Below the pieces are notes generated by a model that did not search any database, had not been told where the DNA came from, and worked only from the letters and a program-made list of their open reading frames with translations. The position numbers and the translations under genes were made by a program. A stretch of DNA of 64,000 nucleotides from Dactylosporangium siamense. Lineage in GTDB: Bacteria; Actinomycetota; Actinomycetes; Mycobacteriales; Micromonosporaceae. This document shows, one piece after another, positions 16,566-23,504 of the stretch; the first letter of the stretch is position 1; each line of letters opens with the position of its first letter. The stretch lies in the NCBI RefSeq assembly GCF_016862795.1, contig NZ_BONQ01000107.1:1-64000 (forward strand), read 5' to 3'.

Positions 16566-16612
16566 ACCGCAAGAAGCGCGGCTGAGCCGGAGCTCCGCCG
16601 CGCTTCTTCGGT
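16566..16612. terminator. Bidirectional terminator hairpin
   Basis: AAGAAGCGCGGC (16571-16582) pairs perfectly with GCCGCGCTTCTT (16597-16608), and a further ACCG/CGGT pairing extends the stem past a one-base bulge. The A-rich and T-rich stem ends suit termination in both directions between the zinc-ribbon gene and cbtA. Confidence 0.8.
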
Positions 16613-16619
16613 AAACGGT

Positions 16620-17366
16620 TCAGGCGGTGACCGGCTGGGCCCTCACCACGGCGGCCGTGCGCTCGCTGCGTTCGGTGAGATACCCGAACAGCAGGCCGAG
16701 CGTGGACCACATGACAGCCTGGGTGCCCAGTGACGCCAACCGGAACTGCCACAGCAGCACCGGTGCGAAGCCGTCCGGCACTTCGTTGACCGCCGGCAGC
16801 AGGGCGACCGCGATCCCGACGACGACCGCGGCGCCGACGGTGCCGGCGATCGTGGCGTTCCAGGTGCCGAACCGCGGCTGCAGCTGCCGGCTGACGACGA
16901 TCGCCCCGATGACCGCGGCGACCCCGATGACCAGCATCAGGAAGTACAGGCCGGTGCGCTGCTGCAGCGAGTCCGGGTTGCCGGTGGCCGGCGGGTTGGC
17001 CGGGTACTTCAGGAACGGCACGAGGGCCACCCCGACGAACCCGGCCAGGGCGACGAGCCCGGCGGTGGCGCGGGCACTGATCCGGCCGATGCGGCCCAGG
17101 GTGACCGCGACCGCGATGGCGAACAGGCCGCCGAGCGCGACGCCGTACACGACCGAGGCCGTGGCCAGGCCGATGGTGCTCTGCACGGTCCGGCTGACGA
17201 GCTCGTGCTCGTGCTCGCCGGGGGCCAGGGGAGCGGCGTGGGCCTCCTCGAACGCGATCGCGTCGTTGATCGGGCCTTCACCGAACAGGTAGGCGAACAG
17301 GAACGCGGCGACGCCGGCGACGGCGCCGACGATCATCCCGCGGACCAGCAGGGTGCGGGCGCTCAT
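16620..17366 (-). CDS. cbtA: CbtA cobalt transporter subunit
   Basis: A 248-residue membrane protein of the CbtA family, the predicted permease of a B12-regulated cobalt uptake system. About six membrane segments are seen (around 8-27, 60-85, 95-120, 133-155, 172-195 and 212-235). The typical FGEGPINDAIAFEE stretch follows the first segment and is rich in acidic residues that could bind metal. cbtB lies 15 bases upstream, and both sit behind a cobalamin riboswitch, which is the defining context for this family. Transport itself is inferred from comparative genomics of the family. Confidence 0.88.
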   Translation of the reverse strand: MSARTLLVRGMIVGAVAGVAAFLFAYLFGEGPINDAIAFEEAHAAPLAPGEHEHELVSRTVQSTIGLATASVVYGVALGGLFAIAVAVTLGRIGRISARATAGLVALAGFVGVALVPFLKYPANPPATGNPDSLQQRTGLYFLMLVIGVAAVIGAIVVSRQLQPRFGTWNATIAGTVGAAVVVGIAVALLPAVNEVPDGFAPVLLWQFRLASLGTQAVMWSTLGLLFGYLTERSERTAAVVRAQPVTA

Positions 17367-17381
17367 GCTGGGTCCCCCGGC

Positions 17382-17597
17382 TCAGTGGCAGGGGAAGCCG
17401 AGCAGGTGCCGGCCGTCGTGGACGAACTCGTGGACGGTCTCGCCGGAGATGAGCGCGGTCACGCCCTGCTCCGCACCGACGAAGTAGAGCAGCACGACGG
17501 CGAGCACGGCGCCGAAGGCGGCCCACGGCAGGATCTGCCGCAGCGGGATCGGGGCCGGTGCCGTGACCGGGGTGGGAAGAGCCGTGATCGAGCTCAT
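17382..17597 (-). CDS. cbtB: CbtB cobalt transporter small subunit
   Basis: A 71-residue single-pass membrane protein (segment about 26-45). Its C-terminus is histidine-rich (HEFVHDGRHLLGFPCH), the expected metal-capturing tail of CbtB. ATG 17597 is preceded by a GGAGG ribosome binding site. It is the first gene of the cbtBA operon and lies 45 bases downstream of a cobalamin riboswitch, so expression should fall when B12 is plentiful. Confidence 0.88.
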   Translation of the reverse strand: MSSITALPTPVTAPAPIPLRQILPWAAFGAVLAVVLLYFVGAEQGVTALISGETVHEFVHDGRHLLGFPCH

Positions 17598-17639
17598 CAG
17601 ATTCAGCCTCCTGCGGGATTTCGCGTCCCATCGAGCGTT

Positions 17640-17733
17640 GTCGTGACAGTGACCGGGTCTGACTCCCACGGGTGGGTGGTTACAGCGGCGCGACCGTGCC
17701 GGGCTTGCACCGGCTTCCGTTCACTGTCACGTT
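17640..17733 (-). promoter_or_regulatory. Cobalamin riboswitch upstream of cbtBA
   Basis: On the minus strand the closing stem pairs TCACTGTCAC (17721-17730) with GTGACAGTGA (17643-17652), 10 bp perfect. Inside lie the conserved B12-box elements GGAAGCCGGTGCAAGCCCGG, then CGCCGCTGTAAC, and GGGAGTCAG near the 3' side. The order and the downstream cobalt genes identify a cobalamin-class riboswitch; the P6 extension region is reduced compared with the metE copy. Confidence 0.88.
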
Positions 17734-17744
17734 TCCTTTCGGAC

Positions 17745-17761
17745 GGTACGGACGCCGTACC
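17745..17761. repeat. 7-bp inverted repeat upstream of riboswitch
   Basis: GGTACGG, 3 bases, CCGTACC. It lies just upstream of the riboswitch in the cbt promoter region and could be an operator or part of the transcribed leader. Confidence 0.4.
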
Positions 17762-17774
17762 AGCGTGTCAATCG

Positions 17775-17804
17775 AGCGGCGCGGCGCCGGAACGCCGCGC
17801 CGCT
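17775..17804 (-). terminator. GC-rich terminator hairpin
   Basis: GCGGCGCGGCG and CGCCGCGCCGC pair perfectly around a 6-base loop, with an additional A-T pair (12 bp). It lies downstream of the minus-strand gene ending at 17858 and before the cbt leader, separating the two units. Confidence 0.7.
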
Positions 17805-17857
17805 GGTCAGGCGGTCCGTGCCGAATCTCAGAAGTGATCAACTTCTCGATGGCCCGC

Positions 17858-18898
17858 TCAGGACGGTGGCAGCGCGACCAGGTCCGTGCCGACCCGGTGC
17901 AGGCCGTCCAGGCGCTTGCTCAGCCGCTTGCCGCTGGGGCTGATGAACTCGTCGTACTTCGCCCAGATCGTCTTGCCGCTGGCCTTGAACGCCCAGGGGT
18001 AGTGCCGGTCGGCGGCGGCGACGACCTGCGTCGCGTGGTTCGCCCAGTGCTGCGCGGTGCCGTTGAGCAGCCGCGCGCCCATCTTCTCCTGCGCCTCGAC
18101 CACCAGCGGCGGCACCTCGTCCGGCAGCCCGAGCACCAGGCCCGTGTGGCGGGCGTCCTTCTCGGCGTAGTCGAAGACCAGGAACGCCCGGTCGCGGTGC
18201 GTGCCGGTGACCACGCCGCCGGCGTACGGCCGCACGTTGCTCCAGCCGAGCCGGTCCATCAGGTCCTTGTTGAAGTGCTCGTAGGCGTAGCCGTGCTTCT
18301 TCGCCCACCTGGGCCGGCCGACCCGGGTCCGCCACGCCGAGACCAGACTGGCCAGAGCGCCGGCCGTGAACAGCACCCCGGCCACCGCCAGCAGCCAACT
18401 CCAGAAGTTGCCGACCTCGCCGATGAGCGCCACCCCGCCGACCGCCATGCCCACGGCGACGAACAGCCCGACGATCCTGCGCTGGTAGGAGAGGGTCGCC
18501 TCCTGCGGCTGCCCGAGGCCGAACCGGACCGCCTCGATCAGCGACAGGATGAAGAACAGCAACGTGAGCCCGCCGATGCCCAGCGCCACCGTGCCGGTGA
18601 CGCGCCAGTTGCGGTCCCGCTCGGCCAGCTTCTCCGGCGAGTTCGCGGCCGCGTACCTGTCCGTCATGTGCTGGTAGGAGCCGCCCTCGTCGCCGCTGCC
18701 CCCGAAGACCAGGCACGTGTCGCGCCGGCCCATTGTCTTGCCGTCGCAGGTCGGCGTGTAGTCGGCGATGAGGTCCGCCGACTCCCGCGCCCGCTGCGCC
18801 TCGGTCGTGCTGCCGTGGGCGAGCATCTGCCACCCGGCGAGCAGCAGCACCCCCGCGAGCACGAACCGGACGACCAGTCCCGTATACCGTGAATTCAC
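17858..18898 (-). CDS. Hypothetical membrane protein with C-terminal cytosolic domain
   Basis: A 346-residue protein of no recognised family. An N-terminal membrane segment (about 8-26) is followed by an extracytoplasmic loop with two cysteines (TPTCDG and RRDTCLVFGG), then three more segments (about 102-122, 142-160 and 166-186). The remaining 150 residues are soluble, with strand-rich segments such as RDRAFLVFDYAEKD. GTG 18898 is preceded by an ATACAT-like box 6 bases upstream. Monocistronic; a strong hairpin follows it. Function unknown. Confidence 0.65.
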   Translation of the reverse strand: MNSRYTGLVVRFVLAGVLLLAGWQMLAHGSTTEAQRARESADLIADYTPTCDGKTMGRRDTCLVFGGSGDEGGSYQHMTDRYAAANSPEKLAERDRNWRVTGTVALGIGGLTLLFFILSLIEAVRFGLGQPQEATLSYQRRIVGLFVAVGMAVGGVALIGEVGNFWSWLLAVAGVLFTAGALASLVSAWRTRVGRPRWAKKHGYAYEHFNKDLMDRLGWSNVRPYAGGVVTGTHRDRAFLVFDYAEKDARHTGLVLGLPDEVPPLVVEAQEKMGARLLNGTAQHWANHATQVVAAADRHYPWAFKASGKTIWAKYDEFISPSGKRLSKRLDGLHRVGTDLVALPPS

Positions 18899-18940
18899 GC
18901 CGAGATGTATAGCAGCCGATGCCTCCGCGTGGGGGGCGCG

Positions 18941-19540
18941 TTATCGAACCGCGAGCGCCCCGACGATGCGGTCCGCGCGGCCCGTGCCGAAGACGCCGGT
19001 CATGAGGGCCAGCTGCGACAGGTCGACGAAGTCGATGACGACCCGGCCGCGTTGCAGGAACCTGCCCTCCCGCCGGGCGCTCAGCACCGCGCCGATCGGG
19101 ACGTCCGCCAAGGGGTGGAACGCGACCGGGTCGAGATCCATGCCGGCCAGCACGAGCCGCTGGTTGGTGATGACGAGGTGGACCATGCCGGCGTCGCGCA
19201 TCCCGTCGGCCAGCCGCGCCGCACACGAGCCGGCGTGCCCCGCGGCGGCGATCCCGCCGATGGCCCGGTCGACGTCGAAGCGGATGACCGAGTCCGCGCC
19301 CACGAGGACCGCCACGACCCGCTCCCACGCCTTCTCCGGCCGCGGCTCGGCTTTCAGCGCGGCAAGGGCCTGGTCCCGCACACGCGCCGGCAGGAACCCG
19401 ACCAGCCGCTCCAGCTCCTGCGGCGAGCGCTCCAGCCGATCACTGCCGAACGCCCGCTGGCAGTGCGCGGCCGCCCGCACCGTCTCACCGGCACCCACCA
19501 TCGCCTCGAACTCGGCCGGATACAGCTGCAGCGGATCCAC
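18941..19540 (-). CDS. Hypothetical protein with bacterial PH-like segment
   Basis: A 199-residue soluble protein. The N-terminal half is helical (LQLYPAEFEAMVGAGE, then RSPQELERLVGFLPARV). The C-terminal half contains HLVITNQRLVLAGMD and GRVVIDFVDLSQL, a strand pattern like bacterial PH/GRAM-type domains. GTG 19540 is preferred because TACGAT ends 6 bases before it, and the longer frame would overlap the divergent gene. Function unknown. Confidence 0.6.
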   Translation of the reverse strand: MDPLQLYPAEFEAMVGAGETVRAAAHCQRAFGSDRLERSPQELERLVGFLPARVRDQALAALKAEPRPEKAWERVVAVLVGADSVIRFDVDRAIGGIAAAGHAGSCAARLADGMRDAGMVHLVITNQRLVLAGMDLDPVAFHPLADVPIGAVLSARREGRFLQRGRVVIDFVDLSQLALMTGVFGTGRADRIVGALAVR

Positions 19541-19546
19541 GGCCGC

Positions 19547-19552
19547 ATCGTA
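19547..19552 (-). promoter_or_regulatory. -10 box TACGAT (minus strand)
   Basis: On the minus strand TACGAT ends 6 bases before GTG 19540. It is back-to-back with TAGGTT (19557-19562) of the divergent gene, so two leaderless promoters share about 16 bases. Confidence 0.5.
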
Positions 19553-19556
19553 ACCG

Positions 19557-19562
19557 TAGGTT
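19557..19562 (+). promoter_or_regulatory. -10 box TAGGTT (plus strand)
   Basis: TAGGTT ends 6 bases before GTG 19569, with no ribosome binding site in between. Confidence 0.5.
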
Positions 19563-19568
19563 GAACCG

Positions 19569-19805
19569 GTGGAGATCGACGATGCGCGCCTCGGCTCGCT
19601 GCACAACGCCCGCGGCACGGCCCGGCACCTGGCCGCGCTCACCGGCGACGATCCGGCGGCGCGGACCGCCGCGGTGCACCACCTGTGGGACCCGCGTAAT
19701 GCCCGCCTCGGCGACGTCTTCCGGCAGGCCGGACTGCCGCACGACCGGGCGGTTTGCCGCGTGCTGGCCGCGGACGTCCACCCCGGCCAGCTGCCGTTGT
19801 GGTGA
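19569..19805 (+). CDS. Small hypothetical protein
   Basis: A 78-residue soluble protein with no recognised domain. It is largely helical with motifs such as RHLAALTGDDPAARTAAVHHLW, hinting at a HEAT-like pair of helices. It starts at GTG 19569, 6 bases after a TAGGTT box, and is followed 19 bases later by another short gene. Codon use agrees with the plus strand, but coding potential for so short a frame is only moderately supported. Confidence 0.5.
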   Translation: MEIDDARLGSLHNARGTARHLAALTGDDPAARTAAVHHLWDPRNARLGDVFRQAGLPHDRAVCRVLAADVHPGQLPLW

Positions 19806-19824
19806 TCGCCGGTACCTTCGGCGC

Positions 19825-20076
19825 GTGCACCTGATCGAGATCACGTCGACGCCGGCCGTGGCCGGGGACCGGAACACCGCCGGTGGCCGGCCGATCCTGG
19901 CGGAGGGGCAGGACTGGCCGGTGTGCGGGTGCGGGCAGCGGATGGCGTCGATCCTGCCGTTCGACATCCCGACGGACGTGCCCGCCTTCGGAGGTGAGCA
20001 CCTGAACGACGTCCACCTGCTGGCCTGTCCGGCCGCCTGCGACCCGGCCGCGGTCCGGCCGGTGCACCAGCGTTGA
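19825..20076 (+). CDS. Short DUF1963-like protein
   Basis: An 83-residue protein resembling the N-terminal part of DUF1963/YwqG-type proteins: GGRPILAEGQDWPVCGCGQRMA (C-x-C), then LPFDIP and DVPAFGGEHLNDVHLLACP (second cysteine region). The full family is usually two to three times longer, so this may be a shortened member. TACCTT lies 6 bases before GTG 19825. The stop overlaps the following GNAT start (TTGA), so the two may be co-translated. Confidence 0.55.
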   Translation: MHLIEITSTPAVAGDRNTAGGRPILAEGQDWPVCGCGQRMASILPFDIPTDVPAFGGEHLNDVHLLACPAACDPAAVRPVHQR

Positions 20077-20519
20077 GCGCCGTGTTCCGGGCGGCCGGAC
20101 CCGGCGACTTCGCGGGCGTGCTCAGGCTGTACCGACAGCTCAACGCCGACGATCCGGAGCTCGCGGACGGCGTCGGCCCGGCGGTCTTCGACCGGATCCT
20201 GCGCACCGAGGGCCTGCACCTGTTCGTGCTCGACCTCGACGGTGCGCTCGTCGCCACCACCTACCTCAACGTGATCCCGAACCTCAGCCGGTCGGCGGCG
20301 CCGTACGCGGTCGTCGAGAACGTCGTGGTCGAGGAGTCGCTGCGCGGGACCGGGCTGGGCAAGCAGATCGTGGCCGGCACCTTGCAGGCGGCCTGGGACG
20401 CGGGCTGTTACAAGGCGATGCTGATGACCGGCTCGCGCCGGCCGTCGACGCACGCGTTCTACCGGGCGTGCGGGTTCTCGGGTGACGCGAAGACCGCGTA
20501 CCTGGCCCGGCCCCGGTAG
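20073..20519 (+). CDS. GNAT-family N-acetyltransferase
   Basis: A 148-residue Gcn5-related acetyltransferase. The acetyl-CoA pyrophosphate loop is seen as ESLRGTGLGKQIV (about 88-100), preceded by VVENVVV (strand 4) and followed by the CYKAMLMTG and AFYRACGF strands/helix of the C-terminal half. TTG 20073 overlaps the previous stop; GTG 20082 is an equally plausible start that removes three residues. The substrate is unknown. Confidence 0.8.
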   Translation: MSAVFRAAGPGDFAGVLRLYRQLNADDPELADGVGPAVFDRILRTEGLHLFVLDLDGALVATTYLNVIPNLSRSAAPYAVVENVVVEESLRGTGLGKQIVAGTLQAAWDAGCYKAMLMTGSRRPSTHAFYRACGFSGDAKTAYLARPR

Positions 20520-20528
20520 GTTCGCCGG

Positions 20529-21122
20529 ATGGGCGAGGACACGCGGGAGAGCTGGGACGCGCACGCGGCGACGTTCGACGACGAGGCGGACCACGGGCTG
20601 CGCGACCCGGCCGTGCGGGCCGCGTGGGCGGCGCTGCTGACGCCGGTGCTGCCACCCGCGCCGGCTGCGGTGCTCGACGCCGGATGCGGCACGGGCAGCA
20701 TCGCGACCCTGCTCGCCGAGGCCGGGTACCACGTGCACGGCGTGGACTCGTCGCCCGGGATGCTGGACGTGGCGCGGGAGAAGGCCGCTCGGCACGCCGT
20801 CGCGGTGGACCTGGTCGTCGGTGACGCGGCGGACCCGCCGTTCGAGCCCGCGCGGTTCGACGTGGTCCTGACCCGGCACGTGCTCTGGGCGCTGCCCGAC
20901 CCCGGCGCGGTCCTGGACCGGTGGATCGCGCTGCTGCGGCCGGGCGGCACGCTCGTGCTCATCGAGGGGCGCTGGTCGACCGGCGCCGGGATCACCGCCG
21001 CCGACTGCGTCTCGCTGGTCCGTGGGCGCCGGGAGCAGGCCGACGTGCGCATGCTGACCGACGAGACCCTGTGGGGCAAACCCGTGACCGACGAGCGGTA
21101 CCTGCTGCTCAGCCGCGTGTGA
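20529..21122 (+). CDS. Class I SAM-dependent methyltransferase
   Basis: A 197-residue Rossmann-fold methyltransferase. Motif I is VLDAGCGTGSIA (about 47-58), the acidic end of strand 2 is VHGVDSS, and the motif II/III region includes FDVVLTRHVLWALPDP and LLRPGGTLVLIEGRW. No substrate domain is present, so it probably acts on a small molecule. It starts at ATG 20529, 6 bases after TAGGTT, although that hexamer contains the GNAT stop codon. Confidence 0.82.
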   Translation: MGEDTRESWDAHAATFDDEADHGLRDPAVRAAWAALLTPVLPPAPAAVLDAGCGTGSIATLLAEAGYHVHGVDSSPGMLDVAREKAARHAVAVDLVVGDAADPPFEPARFDVVLTRHVLWALPDPGAVLDRWIALLRPGGTLVLIEGRWSTGAGITAADCVSLVRGRREQADVRMLTDETLWGKPVTDERYLLLSRV

Positions 21123-21135
21123 TGCAATACCGGGC

Positions 21136-21528
21136 GTGATCGACTCCGAACCGGTGCGGATGGCCCGGCCGCGACGCGTGACGGCGCTGTCCGTGCTGCT
21201 GGTGCTCGGTGCGATCGTCTCGCTTCTCCTCGCCGCGGCGGACGGTGCCGGGCCCTACAGTGGGCTGCCCGCTTGGACGTATGCGCTGCTCAGCCCGGTG
21301 TACGTGGTCCTCGCCTGGGCGGTGGCGCAGGCCAAGCGGTGGGCGTGGTGGGCGCTGGTCGCGCTGCACGGCGCCAACTTCGCGGTGCTGTTGCTCACGG
21401 CGACCTCCACGCGGGACGCCACGGCGGCGAGCATCGACCTGCTCTGGCCGGCGGTGTGCCTCGTCCTGTTGTTCAGCGAGCGCACCAGGACGTGGTTCGC
21501 CGTGCTGCCGGCCCGTCCTGTCGCGTGA
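21136..21528 (+). CDS. Four-segment membrane protein
   Basis: A 130-residue hydrophobic protein with four predicted membrane helices (about 16-36, 46-65, 71-90 and 100-118) and a Trp-rich KRWAWWALVALHG stretch. It starts at GTG 21136 and is convergent with the flavin oxidoreductase; its stop abuts that gene's stop. Family unknown; similar small four-helix proteins are common in actinomycetes. Confidence 0.62.
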   Translation: MIDSEPVRMARPRRVTALSVLLVLGAIVSLLLAAADGAGPYSGLPAWTYALLSPVYVVLAWAVAQAKRWAWWALVALHGANFAVLLLTATSTRDATAASIDLLWPAVCLVLLFSERTRTWFAVLPARPVA

Positions 21529-22689
21529 TCACGCCGTCGGGATCCAGTCCCGGCCGAACCAGCGCCGGATCCGGTCCGTGCCGAACGCGGTCTTGTCCGC
21601 GACCAGCGCCGTCGACGGGCCTTCCAGGCCGCCGACCGGGCGCTCGCCCGAGCGGAACGTGACGTCGACCTTCGCCACCTGGTCGTGTCCGAACTCGAGG
21701 TAGCAGACGCCGCGGCCGTCGTACTGCGCGTCCGGGGTGCCGCCCCGCACCGTGGCGACGATCCGCTCGGCGACGACGGCGGCCTGTCCCTCGGCGAAGA
21801 CGCCCGCCTTCGGGGTGCCGACGCTGGTCACGTCGCCGACCGCGTAGACGCCGGGGAATGCCGTCTCGAGCGTGCGCGGGTCGACCGGGATCCAGCCGTC
21901 GACGGCCAGTCCGGAGCCGGCCACGACGTCCGGCACCCGGTGCACGGGCACGCCGAGGAACAGGTCGTAGGGCAGTTCCCCGCCGTCGCTGAGCAGTGCG
22001 ACCCGACGCGCCGGGTCGAGGGCGCGGACCAGGCGCTCCGGGTACCAACGGATCCCGTGCTGCTCGAAGGCGGCGAGCACGGCGGCCGAGGCCTCGGGCG
22101 ACGGCGGGATCGGGGTGCCCAGCGGCATCACGAGGGAGATCTCCGACCCGTCGCGCAGCCCGCGCGCGGTGAGGAACTCGTGCATGAGCAGCGCCGTCTC
22201 GCTCGGCGCCGGCGGGCACTTGAACGGCGTCGACGTCACGCCCACGACGACCCGGCCGCCGGTGAAGCCGTCGAGCACGTCGCGGACGCCGAACGCGCCG
22301 GCCACGGTGTAGAACTCGTGGCCGCCGTCGAGGAGGCCGGGTGTCGCCTCCGGGTGCAGGTCGGCGCCGAGCGCCACGACGAGGATGTCCGCGTCGAACG
22401 GGCCGGCGGTGGTCTCGACCCGCCGGGCCGCCGGGTCGATGGCGGTGACGGTCGCGGCGACGAACCGGACGCCGGGGCCGGCCAGGCCGGTGTAGCGGTG
22501 CAGCACCTGTTCGGGCCCCGTGCGCCCGAACATGACGTCGAGCTTGGAGAAGCCGAACACGAACCCGTCGGCCTGGTCGACGAGCGTCAGTTCGACGTCC
22601 GGGCCGCACGCCTGCGCCACCGTCGTCGACAGTTCCAGCCCACCGAATCCGGCGCCCAGCACCAGTACGCGCGTCACCACGAAGATCAT
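21529..22689 (-). CDS. FAD-dependent NAD(P)H/sulfide:quinone oxidoreductase-like protein
   Basis: A 386-residue two-dinucleotide-fold flavoprotein. The FAD motif is VLVLGAGFGGLE near the N-terminus, a second nucleotide site follows in GRVVVGVTS, and the C-terminal FAD motif is VYAVGDVTSVGTPKAG. The layout is that of NDH-2/sulfide:quinone reductases. No conserved redox-cysteine pair of true SQR is clear (CPPAPSE holds one Cys), so the acceptor is uncertain. ATG 22689 overlaps the ArsR stop (ATGA) and is preferred to GTG 22677. It is the last gene of an ArsR-controlled operon. Confidence 0.8.
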   Translation of the reverse strand: MIFVVTRVLVLGAGFGGLELSTTVAQACGPDVELTLVDQADGFVFGFSKLDVMFGRTGPEQVLHRYTGLAGPGVRFVAATVTAIDPAARRVETTAGPFDADILVVALGADLHPEATPGLLDGGHEFYTVAGAFGVRDVLDGFTGGRVVVGVTSTPFKCPPAPSETALLMHEFLTARGLRDGSEISLVMPLGTPIPPSPEASAAVLAAFEQHGIRWYPERLVRALDPARRVALLSDGGELPYDLFLGVPVHRVPDVVAGSGLAVDGWIPVDPRTLETAFPGVYAVGDVTSVGTPKAGVFAEGQAAVVAERIVATVRGGTPDAQYDGRGVCYLEFGHDQVAKVDVTFRSGERPVGGLEGPSTALVADKTAFGTDRIRRWFGRDWIPTA

Positions 22690-23015
22690 CCTAGCCGGTG
22701 CCGCAGCGCGGCGAGGGGGCTGTCCCAGTCGCGGGCGAGCGCGGCCAGGAACTGCTGCGCGACCTTCATCGACGCCGAGTCCAGCCGATAGCGGACCCGG
22801 CGCCGCTCGCCCGGCTCGGGCACGACCAGGCCGGCGTCGGTGAGCAGGGCCAGGTGCTTGGCGATGGCCTGCCGGGTGATCGGCAGCTGCCCGGCGAGGT
22901 GCGTGGCGGTGGCCGGCCCCCCGGCCGCGAGCGCGGCGAGGATGCCTCGCCGGCTCGGGTCGGCCAGGGCGGCGAAGACCTCCTGCGCCACCGCCTCCGG
23001 GTCAGGCCTGTCCAT
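22686..23015 (-). CDS. ArsR-family transcriptional regulator
   Basis: A 109-residue winged-helix repressor: LADPSRRGILAALAAGGPATA, then HLAGQLPITRQAIAKHLALL (recognition helix) and a wing near RRRVRYRLDS. It lacks the CxC metal site of classical arsenic sensors and belongs to the subgroup linked to SRPBCC proteins. ATG 23015 lies inside the end of the SRPBCC gene (14-base overlap), and its own stop overlaps the next start, so three genes are coupled. A perfect palindrome upstream of the operon is its probable operator. Confidence 0.87.
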   Translation of the reverse strand: MDRPDPEAVAQEVFAALADPSRRGILAALAAGGPATATHLAGQLPITRQAIAKHLALLTDAGLVVPEPGERRRVRYRLDSASMKVAQQFLAALARDWDSPLAALRHRLG

Positions 23016-23439
23016 CGAGGTACGCGACCAGCTCGCCGAGCTCGTTGAGCCAGCCCTTGGTGTTGCCGTTGTACGCCGTCGTGTGCGCCTCGGCGTCCGG
23101 CACCTGCGCGAACCCGGTCTCGACCATGGTGAGCGTGGTCCCGCCGCCCTTGGGCTCCAGGGTGAACTCCACGTACGTGCGGCGCGGGTCGCCATCGGGC
23201 AGGCCGTACACCGGCCAGGTGTAGGCGAACACGCGCGGCGGCTCGAGGCGCTCGATGGTGAGGGTGGCGGTGTCGCCGCTGTCCCAGATGAGGGTCGCCT
23301 TGCCGCCGACGCGCAGGTCGACCTCGGCCCGGTTGCCGAACCAGGTGCCCAGGCCTTCCGCGGTGGTCAGCGCCGCCCAGACCCGCTCCGGCGAGTGGGC
23401 CAGCTCCAGCGTGCGCTCGATCTTGTCGGGGAACGTCAT
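23002..23439 (-). CDS. SRPBCC (AHSA1-like) protein
   Basis: A 145-residue START-like protein with the hydrophobic ligand cavity typical of the AHSA1/SRPBCC group. Family marks are ERVWAALTTAEGLGTWFG, the RPPRVFAYTW-like strand (LEPPRVFAYTWPV) and the C-terminal helix NTKGWLNELGELVAYL. Such proteins are very often encoded with an ArsR repressor. It is the first gene of the operon, with the operator 13 bases upstream of the start. The ligand is unknown. Confidence 0.85.
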   Translation of the reverse strand: MTFPDKIERTLELAHSPERVWAALTTAEGLGTWFGNRAEVDLRVGGKATLIWDSGDTATLTIERLEPPRVFAYTWPVYGLPDGDPRRTYVEFTLEPKGGGTTLTMVETGFAQVPDAEAHTTAYNGNTKGWLNELGELVAYLDGQA

Positions 23440-23451
23440 GTCCGCCTCCTA

Positions 23452-23473
23452 GTAGCAACCATTCAGTTGCTAC
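23452..23473. promoter_or_regulatory. ArsR operator, primary palindrome
   Basis: GTAGCAAC, 6 bases, GTTGCTAC form a perfect 8+8 inverted repeat immediately upstream of the SRPBCC-ArsR-flavoprotein operon, which is the expected geometry for ArsR autorepression. Confidence 0.72.
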
Positions 23474-23481
23474 GAACGTAT

Positions 23482-23498
23482 AGCAATCAAACGGTTGC
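23482..23498. promoter_or_regulatory. Second, imperfect ArsR half-site pair
   Basis: AGCAATCAAACGGTTGC repeats the GCAA...GTTGC core of the primary site with one mismatch and a 6-base spacer. Two sites would allow cooperative repression. Confidence 0.5.
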
Positions 23499-23504
23499 GT
23501 CAAC

